From contig NZ_CP084029.1 of NCBI RefSeq assembly GCF_020181615.1, positions 4,710,837 to 4,774,836 on the forward strand: a stretch of DNA of 64,000 nucleotides. The letters run 5' to 3'. Of this stretch, positions 57,192 to 64,000 are shown piece by piece. Numbering within the stretch: the stretch's first letter is position 1; each line of letters begins with the position of its first letter. Source of the DNA: [Mycobacterium] crassicus (GTDB taxonomy: Bacteria; Actinomycetota; Actinomycetes; Mycobacteriales; Mycobacteriaceae). The notes under the pieces were generated by a model. The model searched no databases, was not told where the DNA came from, and saw only the letters and a list, made by a program, of their open reading frames with translations. A program made the position numbers and the translations under genes.

Positions 57192-58241
57192 TCAGCCGAC
57201 CGGGCCGGGCACCAGGGTCACGGTGGCGCTGTGCTCACCGTTCGCCGGGCTGCGCCACGTCAGGGTGACGACGTCACCGGGGTGGCACTGGTCGAGCACA
57301 TCGGTCAGATCGGTGGCCGAGTTCACCGGCCGGCCGTTGATCGACGTGATCACGTCATCCTTGGCGATACCGGTCCCGGCGGCCGGGGTGTCGGCGAGCA
57401 CCGTGGCGACACGCGCCCCGCCGTTGTCGTCCACCACACCGACACCCATGAATGCCGTCTCACCGATGTGCACGGTGCTCGACGAGATACCGGCCCGGAT
57501 CTGTCCGGCGATGGCCATCGCCTGGTCGATCGGGATCGCGTAGCCCTCGCCGCCCGGCTGGGCGAACTTGTAGTTGTCGCTGGCCGCGGTGTTCATCCCG
57601 ATCACCTGGCCGGCGGCGTTGACCATCGGACCGCCCGAGTCGCCGGGACGGATCGGGGTGTCGGCCTTGATCATGTTGTTCAGCGTCTCGGTGGTGCCGG
57701 TCAGCTCGTCGGCGGCCGAGACGGTCTGGTTCAGGGCGACGACGCGGCCGGGCACCGCGGTGGGCGTGCCTCCGTGGCCGCCGGAATTACCCATTGCGAC
57801 CACCGGGTCACCGACCGCCACCCGCGACGAGGTACCGATGTTGGCGGCCGGCAGACCGGAGGCGCCGCGCAGTTGCAGCACCGCCACGTCGTGGCTGCGG
57901 TCGAAACCGAGCACATCGACGTCGTAGCTCTGGCCATTGCCGACCGAGACCGCCGTCAGGCCGGTGGCCCCCGCGATGACGTGGTTATTGGTCAGCACCA
58001 CGCCGCTCGGGTCCAACACGATGCCGGTTCCGGCGCCGACCGCGCTCTGGTAGTTCATCTGGGTGTCGATGTTCACCACGGCCGGACCGACCTGCGCGAC
58101 CATCGCCCCCGGGTCGAGCGGCGGGGCGGGCAGCGTCGGGGCGGCCTGGACCGGCGCCACCAGACCCAAACCGACTGTGGCTATTGAAGCCGCCGCCACG
58201 CTGAGCAGCCACCACCGGCTAGGGCGATGCGATCCGCTCAT
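57192..58241 (-). CDS. pepA: Secreted trypsin-like serine protease PepA (Rv0125-like)
   Basis: A 349-residue exported HtrA-like protease. The signal peptide ends PVQAA. The catalytic triad is visible: His in LTNNHVIAGA, Asp in FDRSHDVAVLQL and Ser in IRPGDSGGPMVN. A C-terminal PDZ domain starts near GETAFMGVGVVDDNGGARVATVL. It resembles the M. tuberculosis antigen Mtb32A (PepA) along its whole length by eye. ATG at 58241 has a strong AGGAGGTAA. In M. tuberculosis pepA lies near Rv0121c and fusA2, as here but in the opposite orientation relative to the flanking chromosome. Confidence 0.94.
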   Translation of the reverse strand: MSGSHRPSRWWLLSVAAASIATVGLGLVAPVQAAPTLPAPPLDPGAMVAQVGPAVVNIDTQMNYQSAVGAGTGIVLDPSGVVLTNNHVIAGATGLTAVSVGNGQSYDVDVLGFDRSHDVAVLQLRGASGLPAANIGTSSRVAVGDPVVAMGNSGGHGGTPTAVPGRVVALNQTVSAADELTGTTETLNNMIKADTPIRPGDSGGPMVNAAGQVIGMNTAASDNYKFAQPGGEGYAIPIDQAMAIAGQIRAGISSSTVHIGETAFMGVGVVDDNGGARVATVLADTPAAGTGIAKDDVITSINGRPVNSATDLTDVLDQCHPGDVVTLTWRSPANGEHSATVTLVPGPVG

Positions 58242-58369
58242 CAGGGTTACCTCCTGCGGTCAGGTCACGCTCCGGGCGCCTCGCCAAATCCTCAGCACGT
58301 CGCCGGTGGGTACGTTGACGAAACAAACACGTCAAGCTTAGCGGAACCGTCAGTACCGGCCGCAAACGA

Positions 58370-58375
58370 TAGGCT
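58370..58375 (+). promoter_or_regulatory. -10 box for a leaderless Rv0121c-like transcript
   Basis: TAGGCT, then 6 nt, then ATG at 58382. The spacing selects ATG 58382 over the GTG at 58379. Confidence 0.6.
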
Positions 58376-58381
58376 GACGTG

Positions 58382-58789
58382 ATGGGCGGTGGCGACCCGC
58401 GGGCCCGGTTCGCGCGGGCCCGGGTGGGGCGGCTGGCGACCGTGTCCCCCGATGGCGGACCACACCTGGTGCCGGTGGTGTTCGCCCTGCTGGACGACGT
58501 GGTCTACACCGCGGTGGATGCCAAACCCAAGACCACCCAGCGACTGCGCCGATTGACCAACATCGAGCACAATTCGCGGGTCAGCGTGTTGGTGGACCAC
58601 TACGACGACGACTGGTCGCAGCTGTGGTGGGTGCGGGCCGACGGGTCCGCGACGGTCCACCGCGACGGCCCGGTCATGCGTACCGGCTATCAGGCCCTGC
58701 GGGCGAAGTACCCGCAATACCAATCGATTGTGTTGGCCGGGCCGGTGATCACCATCGCCGTCGAGCGTTGGACGGCGTGGCAGGCCTGA
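58382..58789 (+). CDS. PPOX-class F420-type split-barrel protein (Rv0121c-like)
   Basis: A 135-residue flavin/deazaflavin-binding split-barrel protein. It has the N-terminal barrel [43 protein letters not shown], the cofactor segment [25 protein letters not shown] and the C-terminal helix-strand [19 protein letters not shown]. It belongs to the PPOX/FDOR-B type that usually binds F420. Substrate unknown. Predicted leaderless. Divergent from pepA across a 140-nt spacer. Confidence 0.86.
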   Translation: MGGGDPRARFARARVGRLATVSPDGGPHLVPVVFALLDDVVYTAVDAKPKTTQRLRRLTNIEHNSRVSVLVDHYDDDWSQLWWVRADGSATVHRDGPVMRTGYQALRAKYPQYQSIVLAGPVITIAVERWTAWQA

Positions 58790-58840
58790 TTCAGCGGCAC
58801 GGCATTCAACGGGACGGCGCCCTGCTGCGACGCAACGAGG

Positions 58841-58846
58841 TACTGT
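58841..58846 (+). promoter_or_regulatory. -10 box for a leaderless HugZ-like transcript
   Basis: TACTGT, then 6 nt, then ATG at 58853; no ribosome-binding site. Confidence 0.6.
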
Positions 58847-58852
58847 GCCGGC

Positions 58853-59659
58853 ATGGCCAACCGGGATCACGGCGACCCGGGCGATGCGCCCTCGGTGCCG
58901 CCGGCGTTGGCGTCCGTGGCGAACGACACCCGACCTTCGGCGGCCGAAGAGGCCCGGACGCTCACCGCTGCAACCAATGCCGCCACCCTGGCGACCCTGA
59001 CCGCTGACGGTGACCCGTGGGCGTCGCTGATCACCTACGGACTGCTCGACGGCGCTCCGGTGCTGTGCGTGTCCCATCTGGCCGAGCACGGCCGCAACCT
59101 GGCCCGCGACCCGAGGGCCAGCCTCGCCGTCGTGGAACCCGGCGCGCACGCCGATCCGCTGGCCGGCGGCCGCGTCACGCTGGCCGGGGTGGTCCACCAG
59201 CCCGGCGGCGACGAATACGCCGCGGCCCGCGACGCCTACCTGGCGCACGTACCGGCCGGCAGGTACTACATCGACTACAGCGACTTCTCGCTGTGGGTGC
59301 TGCACGTGCAGCGGGTGCGCTGGGTGGGTGGATACGGCCGGATGGATTCGGCCACCGGCGCGGACTACCTTGCCGCGCAGCCTGATCCGGTCTCACCGCA
59401 CGCGGCCGGCGCCATCTCGCACCTCAACGCCGACCACGCCGACGCGTTGCTCGCGATGGCGCAGGTACTGGGTGGATACCCCGATACCACGGCGGCGACG
59501 TGCTCCGGCGCGGACCGCTACGGCCTTGATCTGAAGGTCATCACCGAACGCGGCATTGCCTACACCCGGGTCGGATACCGGCAGCCGATCGATTCGATCG
59601 CCGAGCTGCGCGCCGCCACCGTGGAATTGGCGCGCTCAGCCCGCGAGCAGAACCCGTAG
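58853..59659 (+). CDS. HugZ-like split-barrel protein with DUF2470 domain
   Basis: A 268-residue protein. The N-terminal FMN-binding split barrel covers about residues 30-170 (NAATLATLTADGDPWASLITYGLLDGAPVLCVSHLAEHGRNLARDPRASLAVV; FSLWVLHVQRVRWVGGYGRM). The C-terminal DUF2470 part has HAAGAISHLNADHADALLAMAQVLGG, with His residues used for heme contacts in HugZ. HugZ-type proteins break down heme, but many relatives have unknown roles. Predicted leaderless from TACTGT. A related DUF2470 protein is encoded at 24017. Confidence 0.87.
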   Translation: MANRDHGDPGDAPSVPPALASVANDTRPSAAEEARTLTAATNAATLATLTADGDPWASLITYGLLDGAPVLCVSHLAEHGRNLARDPRASLAVVEPGAHADPLAGGRVTLAGVVHQPGGDEYAAARDAYLAHVPAGRYYIDYSDFSLWVLHVQRVRWVGGYGRMDSATGADYLAAQPDPVSPHAAGAISHLNADHADALLAMAQVLGGYPDTTAATCSGADRYGLDLKVITERGIAYTRVGYRQPIDSIAELRAATVELARSAREQNP

Positions 59660-59792
59660 CCGCGGCCCCGCTGCCCGCCGGGACGCAGACACCGGCGCCG
59701 TCGGCGCGGCGTTTTCGCTGAACTCCTTGTGTTGGGCGGCCGTTGAGGGAAGGGTGGCTATAGATCGATTGCCGAGACCAGGAGCGGCGCAG

Positions 59793-61946
59793 ATGGCAGA
59801 TAAGACGACCACGCCGAGAAACGGTGCCGCCCCCACCGCGGCCGATCCGGCCGCCATTCGCAACGTCGTGTTGATCGGCCCGCCCGGCTCCGGCAAGACC
59901 ACCCTGGTCGAGGCGATGCTGGTGTCCTCCGGAGTGCTGCCCCGGGCCGGCTCGATCATCGACGGCAGCACGGTCTGCGACTACGACGACGTGGAGATCC
60001 GTCAGCAGCGTTCGGTCGGAGTCGCCTGCGCGTCGCTGGCGCACGAGGGCGTCAAGATCAACCTGATCGACACGCCGGGTTACGCCGACTTCATCGGCGA
60101 GGTCCGGGCCGGACTGCGCGCCGCCGACAGCGCCCTGTTCGTCGTCGCAGCCAACGAGGACATCGACGACGCGACCACGGCACTCTGGCAGGAATGCAGC
60201 CGGATCGCCATGCCGCGTGCGGTGGTGGTCACCAAACTGGACCACGCCCGGGCCGATTACCCCGCCAGCCTGGCCGCCGCGCGGGCAGCTTTCGGTGCGA
60301 AGGTGATGCCGCTGTACCTGCCGATCGGGGCCGACGGTTCAGCGAGGCTCGACGAAGGAGAGGCGAAGCCGGGACCGTCGCGTGAACCCGCCGGCCTGGT
60401 CGCGCTACTGACAACCGAGCAGTGCCAGGCGGCCGATGCCGAGCTGCGACGCGGCGAGCTGATCGAGGCGATCATCGAGGAGTCCGAGGACGAGTCGCTG
60501 CTGGAGCGCTACCTGGGCGGCGAACAGATCGACCAGGTGGTGCTCACCGGCGATTTGGAGCGGGCCGTCGCACGCGGTTCCTTCTTTCCGGTCATCCCGG
60601 CGTGCAGCAGCTCCGGCGTCGGCATCTCCGAATTGCTCGGGGTCATCACCGCCGGATTCCCCTCCCCACCGGAGCATCGGCTTCCGGAGGCCTTCACCCC
60701 CGACGGCGTGGAGCGCTCCGGTCTCAGTTGCGACCCGACCGGACCGCTGCTGGCCGAGGTGGTCAGGACGACTTCGGACCCCTACGTCGGCCGGGTCAGC
60801 CTGGTTCGGGTGTTCTCCGGAACCATCAAGCCCGACAGCGGAATTCATGTCAGTGGGCATTGCACCGGATTCTTCGGCGAGGCCAGTGGCCACAGCGACC
60901 ACGACGAGGACGACCGGATCGGGGCGTTAGCGTTTCCGCTCGGGAGACATCAGCGGCCGGCCACCGCGGTGATGGCCGGCGACATCTGCACGGTCGGCCG
61001 GCTCAGTCATGCCGAGACCGGAGACACCCTGTCCGACAAGGCCGAACCGCTGGTGTGCAAACCCTGGTCGATGCCCGACCCGCTGCTGCCGGTCGCCGTC
61101 ATCCCGCATGCCAAGACCGACGAGGACAAGCTGGCCGTCGGGTTGGCCCGGCTCGCCGCCGAGGACCCGAGCCTGCGAATCGAGCGGAACCCGGAGACCC
61201 ACCAGACCGTGTTGTGGTGCATGGGCGAGGCGCACTCGGGCATCGTGCTCGACACGCTGGCCAATCGTTACGCGGTGGCGGTCGACACCGTCGCTTTGCG
61301 GGTGGCACTGCGGGAAACGTTCGGCACCAAGGCGAAAGGCCACGGTCGACACGTCAAACAGTCCGGCGGCCACGGGCAGTACGCCGTATGCGATATCACG
61401 GTGGAGCCGTTGGCACAGGGTTCGGGTTTCGAGTTCGTCGACCGCGTGGTCGGCGGCGCGGTACCCCGCCAGTTCATCCCCAGCGTGGAGAAGGGCGTCC
61501 AAGCACAGATGGAGCGGGGACTCACCGGGGTGAACGGGTATCCGGTCGTCGACATCCGGGTCAGTCTGCTCGACGGCAAGGCGCACAGCGTCGATTCCTC
61601 GGACTTCGCCTTCCAGATGGCCGGTGCTGCAGCGCTGCGCGACGCCGCCACCACCGGCCGGGTTCAGCTGCTCGAGCCGATCGACGACGTCACGGTACTG
61701 ATACCGGACGACCTCGTCGGCACGGTGATGGGCGATCTGTCCGCCCGGCGCGCACGGGTGCTGGGCACCGATAAAGTCGGCTCCGACCGCACGTGTGTGA
61801 AAGCAGAAGTGCCGCAGACCGAGCTGATCCGGTATGCGGTCGACCTGCGCTCGCTGACGCACGGGGCCGGCTCGTTCACCCGCGGTTTCGCTCGCTATGA
61901 ACCGCTTCCGGAGTCCGCGGCGGCGCACGCCGCCAACTCCGCATGA
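59793..61946 (+). CDS. fusA2: Elongation factor G-like protein EF-G2
   Basis: A 717-residue translational GTPase paralogue of EF-G. GTPase motifs: G1 GPPGSGKTTLVEAML near residue 30, G3 NLIDTPGYADFIGE and G4 VVTKLDHARADY. Domains II-V follow (GRVSLVRVFSGTIKPDSG; LWCMGEAHSGIVLDTL; GHGQYAVCDITVEPL; DLSARRARVLGTDKVG). EF-G2 of mycobacteria lacks clear translocase activity, and its role is unsettled. ATG at 59793 follows AGGAG. Unusual feature: the 49-nt dispersed repeat at 60332-60380 codes for GSARLDEGEAKPGPSRE in a loop of the G domain. Confidence 0.93.
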   Translation: MADKTTTPRNGAAPTAADPAAIRNVVLIGPPGSGKTTLVEAMLVSSGVLPRAGSIIDGSTVCDYDDVEIRQQRSVGVACASLAHEGVKINLIDTPGYADFIGEVRAGLRAADSALFVVAANEDIDDATTALWQECSRIAMPRAVVVTKLDHARADYPASLAAARAAFGAKVMPLYLPIGADGSARLDEGEAKPGPSREPAGLVALLTTEQCQAADAELRRGELIEAIIEESEDESLLERYLGGEQIDQVVLTGDLERAVARGSFFPVIPACSSSGVGISELLGVITAGFPSPPEHRLPEAFTPDGVERSGLSCDPTGPLLAEVVRTTSDPYVGRVSLVRVFSGTIKPDSGIHVSGHCTGFFGEASGHSDHDEDDRIGALAFPLGRHQRPATAVMAGDICTVGRLSHAETGDTLSDKAEPLVCKPWSMPDPLLPVAVIPHAKTDEDKLAVGLARLAAEDPSLRIERNPETHQTVLWCMGEAHSGIVLDTLANRYAVAVDTVALRVALRETFGTKAKGHGRHVKQSGGHGQYAVCDITVEPLAQGSGFEFVDRVVGGAVPRQFIPSVEKGVQAQMERGLTGVNGYPVVDIRVSLLDGKAHSVDSSDFAFQMAGAAALRDAATTGRVQLLEPIDDVTVLIPDDLVGTVMGDLSARRARVLGTDKVGSDRTCVKAEVPQTELIRYAVDLRSLTHGAGSFTRGFARYEPLPESAAAHAANSA
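60332..60380 (+). repeat. Dispersed 49-nt hairpin repeat, copy 2 (inside fusA2)
   Basis: Same length as copy 1 (24850-24898) and identical at 42 of 49 positions. The end arms CGACGGTTC (60332-60340) and GGACCGTCG (60372-60380) pair over 9 bp with one G-T wobble. Relative to copy 1, stem positions 2 and 3 and their partners 48 and 47 have changed together (A-T to G-C, G-C to A-T), so pairing is kept. The reading frame of fusA2 runs through it without a stop. Confidence 0.85.
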
Positions 61947-61971
61947 CCGTGCTGAGACGAAAGGACCCTCA

Positions 61972-62463
61972 ATGACGACAATCGCCGGACTGCCCGCGCA
62001 CGTCCTGCTGCTGCACTCAGTGGTGGTGCTGGTGCCGCTCACCGCCATCCTGCTGATCCTGTGCGCGTTGTGGCCGGCGGCACGCAGGCGGCTGGTCTGG
62101 CTGGTGGCGGCCTTGGCCGCCGTCACGCTGCTGGTCACGCCGGCGACGGTCAGGGCCGGGGAATGGCTGGCCGACACCGGCAAGATCGACGGGTCACCAC
62201 AACTCGACACCCACATGACCGCCGGCGAGTACGGCGTCTACATGGCCCTGGCCCTGGCGGCGGCCGCGACGCTGCTGGCCGGGCTGCACGTGGCCTCAGC
62301 CCGCGAACGAAGCGTGGCTCCGGTGGCTCGGATGGGGATCGTGGCCGTGGTGATCGCCCTGTCCGGCGGGGCGATGTTCGCCATCCACACCATCGGTGAA
62401 TCCGGAGCCAGGGCGGCCTGGGGCAGCCTGCTCGCGCCCGCCGAGAGCCCCCAGAGTCCCTGA
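61972..62463 (+). CDS. DUF2231-type membrane protein
   Basis: A 163-residue membrane protein with four helices: LPAHVLLLHSVVVLVPLTAILLILCALWP, LVWLVAALAAVTLLVTPATV, YMALALAAAATLLAGLHVA and MGIVAVVIALSGGAMFAIHTIGESGARAAW. The opening GLPAHVLLLHSVVVLVPLT and the HxxxE/HTIGESG ending are typical of DUF2231 proteins, some of which bind heme. ATG at 61972 has AAAGGA upstream. It is 25 nt after fusA2 and likely cotranscribed. Confidence 0.83.
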   Translation: MTTIAGLPAHVLLLHSVVVLVPLTAILLILCALWPAARRRLVWLVAALAAVTLLVTPATVRAGEWLADTGKIDGSPQLDTHMTAGEYGVYMALALAAAATLLAGLHVASARERSVAPVARMGIVAVVIALSGGAMFAIHTIGESGARAAWGSLLAPAESPQSP

Positions 62464-62502
62464 AGCTGCGCCAAACCCGTTTCGCTTGGCACAATGGTTG
62501 CC

Positions 62503-63273
62503 ATGTATAGCGTGAGGCGGGGAATTTTGGCGCTGGCCGGCTCGCTGGCCTTGGTGATGGCGGGAACCGCCGGGGTCAGCCAGGCGGCACAGACATCACC
62601 GGAACGGGGGCTCGCGGTTGCGGCCATCGAGCCGGCTGCCGGTTCGGTGGTGGGGGTGGGTTACCCGGTGATCGTGACGTTCGCCGGGCCGGTCGCAGAC
62701 CGGGCCGCGGCCGAACGCGGCATCCACATCGCGGTGTCCGACAAGGCGGCACACGGCACACCCCGCGGTCATTTTGAGTGGGTCAGCGCCGATGTGGTGC
62801 AGTGGATTCCGGACGGCTACTGGTCGCCGCACAGCAAGATCAGCGTCGACGCCCACGGGATGTCAACCGGATTCGAGACCGGTGACGCCGTGATGGCCGT
62901 CGCCGACATCTCCGAGCACACCTTCACCGTGAGCGTCAACGGCGAGGTGGTGCGGGTGATGTCGGCGTCGATGGGTAAACCGAAGCGCCCCACCCCGATC
63001 GGGTCGTTCACGGCACTGTCGAAGGAGCGCAGTGTCAAGTTCGATTCGCGCACCATCGGCATTCCCCTCAACGATCCGGAGGGCTACCTCATCGACGGCC
63101 AGTACGGCGTTCGGGTGACCTGGAGTGGGGTCTACGTTCACTCGGCACCTTGGTCAGTCGGTTCGCAGGGCTACGCAAACGTCAGCCACGGCTGCATCAA
63201 CCTGAGCCCGGACAATGCCGCCTGGTACTTCGACAGCGTGCATCTGGGCGACCCGATCATCGTGCAGGCCTAA
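62503..63273 (+). CDS. ldtA: L,D-transpeptidase LdtA/LdtMt1 (Rv0116c-like)
   Basis: An exported L,D-transpeptidase that makes 3-3 peptidoglycan cross-links and is inhibited by carbapenems. The 256-residue protein has a signal/anchor helix, an Ig-like domain (VVGVGYPVIVTFAGPVADRAAAERGIHIAV) and the YkuD catalytic domain from about 140 (HTFTVSVNGEVVRVMSASMGKPKRPTPIGSF). The active-site motif HSAPW...SHGCINLS is complete, with catalytic Cys231. It matches LdtMt1 closely along its length by eye. ATG 62503 is chosen with a CACAAT box 7 nt upstream; ATG 62494 is in frame. There is no gene for about 115 nt after it. Confidence 0.93.
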   Translation: MYSVRRGILALAGSLALVMAGTAGVSQAAQTSPERGLAVAAIEPAAGSVVGVGYPVIVTFAGPVADRAAAERGIHIAVSDKAAHGTPRGHFEWVSADVVQWIPDGYWSPHSKISVDAHGMSTGFETGDAVMAVADISEHTFTVSVNGEVVRVMSASMGKPKRPTPIGSFTALSKERSVKFDSRTIGIPLNDPEGYLIDGQYGVRVTWSGVYVHSAPWSVGSQGYANVSHGCINLSPDNAAWYFDSVHLGDPIIVQA

Positions 63274-63307
63274 GGCGATACGCAGTCGGGCGCTGGGGCA
63301 CTCCCCT

Positions 63308-63351
63308 ACCTACGGGGTGGACCCACCCGACCTACGGGGTGGGCCCACCCG
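63308..63351. repeat. Two tandem 22-bp repeats with palindromic cores
   Basis: ACCTACGGGGTGGACCCACCCG (63308-63329) and the same unit with one A-to-G change (63330-63351). Each contains GGGTGGRCCCACCC, a perfect 14-bp palindrome in the second copy. They lie 35 nt after ldtA and could act as terminator hairpins or binding sites. Confidence 0.8.
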
Positions 63352-63388
63352 CTTGCGAGGGACCGGTCGCTGTTTGGCACAGCCGCAC

Positions 63389-63568
63389 TCAGCAGGCGCC
63401 GAGCACCGCCGTCGGCATGTGCGCCACGTAGCGGTCGGCGCGCTGCTGCGGGCCCGCCTCCGACGGGGCGCCCAGGTGACGCAGCCGGCCGACCACGCGG
63501 CGGCTGGCCCGACGCACTGCCGATCCGTTGATCGGCGGAACAAAACGGGTGGAAGTAACGAAGGTCAT
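63389..63568 (-). CDS. Small basic hypothetical protein, 59 residues
   Basis: ATG at 63568 lies behind a good AGGAG (63577-63581, on the minus strand). The product is MTFVTSTRFVPPINGS..., strongly basic in the middle (AVRRASRRVVGRLRHLG) and ending PTAVLGAC. No domain recognised, no membrane helix. The ribosome-binding site is the main reason to accept it. It is convergent with ldtA, and the tandem repeats lie between. Confidence 0.5.
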   Translation of the reverse strand: MTFVTSTRFVPPINGSAVRRASRRVVGRLRHLGAPSEAGPQQRADRYVAHMPTAVLGAC

Positions 63569-63887
63569 GATTTTTCTCCTGCCGGGAAACCCACCGGCCG
63601 GCGCCACCCTTGCGGGATAGCAGTATTCGCTGTTCAGGCCTTCGCAGTTCAGGCCAGAGCGACAGCGCCGGGGACAATGGGGGACAAATTGGTTATCGAA
63701 TCGGGATACGGCCCGTCACTGGGACTCACTTCGCCCTCACCTCCTTCCGGCCAAGACACACGGGGATGTCGTCACTGTTGGGTCCATTTTGGCATCGAAT
63801 GCCGGGACCGTCAAACGTTAACGCGTTGAAGCGGTTCCGACGAACGCGGCGCCGCCGAGCGGAGCGGATGCTAAACCTATTGCGGCG
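63569..63887. other. Intergenic stretch with a possible leader ORF
   Basis: About 320 nt upstream of the small minus-strand gene. On the minus strand a 26-codon frame starts at GTG 63729 (VSPSDGPYPDSITNL...) and ends at 63649, with AGGAGG at 63740-63745, ten bases before it. It could be a leader peptide of the 59-residue gene. Nothing else is supported. Confidence 0.35.
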
Positions 63888-63928
63888 GTGAGCAATTCAC
63901 TCGCAATTCGGGACCTGACGCGAGCGGT
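63888..63928 (+). CDS. Possible 5' end of an ABC-transporter-like gene, cut by the poly-G tail
   Basis: GTG at 63888 opens VSNSLAIRDLTRAV, which resembles the first strand of ABC ATPase subunits (LxIRDLTR). Only 14 codons remain before the poly-G run, so the identification is a guess from a very short segment. Confidence 0.25.

Positions 63929-64000
<72 letters not shown>

Noticed and set aside
63610..63891. 93-codon plus-strand frame near the window end
   Set aside because: No ribosome-binding site, changes in composition along its length and an Arg-only C-terminus; it also conflicts with the small minus-strand gene that has a good Shine-Dalgarno.

Overview
The window is chromosomal DNA from a high-GC mycobacterium (family Mycobacteriaceae). 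The evidence is the arabinogalactan genes glfT2 and glf, the PGLTS-repeat protein Erp, MmpS/MmpL, EspR, the lysine-rich Hns, EthA/EthR, an antigen-85 mycolyltransferase and a PGRS-like glycine-rich protein. Gene order from 1 to about 53.5 kb follows the M. tuberculosis order from Rv3807c to Rv3860 as I recall it. No rRNA, tRNA, CRISPR array, insertion sequence or prophage was recognised. Many genes appear leaderless (a TAnnnT box 6-7 nt before the start codon); most others have a clear Shine-Dalgarno sequence.

Layout. 1-6.6 kb: cell-wall genes (PAP2 phosphatase, glfT2, glf, erp, PGRP amidase). 6.7-9.9 kb: HAD phosphatase plus three tandem PlsC-type acyltransferases. 10-14.6 kb: an MBL-fold/Rieske protein, then a phytoene-desaturase-like flavoprotein, a TetR regulator and a DUF2834 protein sharing two copies of one operator. 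14.7-19.3 kb: mmpS-mmpL flanked by two paralogous TetR genes. 19.3-25.7 kb: serS, septum-formation protein, minimal zincin, small Cys-rich protein, phosphoglycerate-mutase-like protein, pheA, an IdeR-box gene and a CPBP protease. 25.7-31.1 kb: a secreted protein joining a PGRS-like domain to an endoglycoceramidase-like GH5 domain, a DUF1275 protein, an LCP protein and ferritin bfrB. 31-40.6 kb: glpQ1, a DUF4328 protein, a large intergenic region with a DnaA-box cluster, sodA, espR, a ycnI-copC copper pair (ycnI frameshifted), hns, rraA and a YggS protein. 40.6-44.1 kb: ethA/ethR, a membrane protein and an F420-type oxidoreductase. 44.5-53.5 kb: gltD, gltB, a second-type glnA and an Rv3860-like ATPase.

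After the Rv3860 homologue the order departs from M. tuberculosis. The ESX-1 genes expected next are not there. Instead come a MaoC/CoA-transferase pair, an antigen-85 esterase, a second DUF1275 protein and then, in inverted order, the pepA - Rv0121c - fusA2 - ldtA neighbourhood (Rv0125 to Rv0116c). The last 72 bases are pure G and look like a sequencing or contig-end artefact.

The most unusual signals are: (1) a 49-nt dispersed hairpin repeat, one copy between genes and one inside fusA2, with two compensated base-pair changes in its stem; (2) five DnaA-box-like 9-mers within 100 bp upstream of the sodA region; (3) the PGRS-like/endoglycoceramidase fusion; (4) the duplicated TetR operator; (5) the loss of ESX-1 next to Rv3860.
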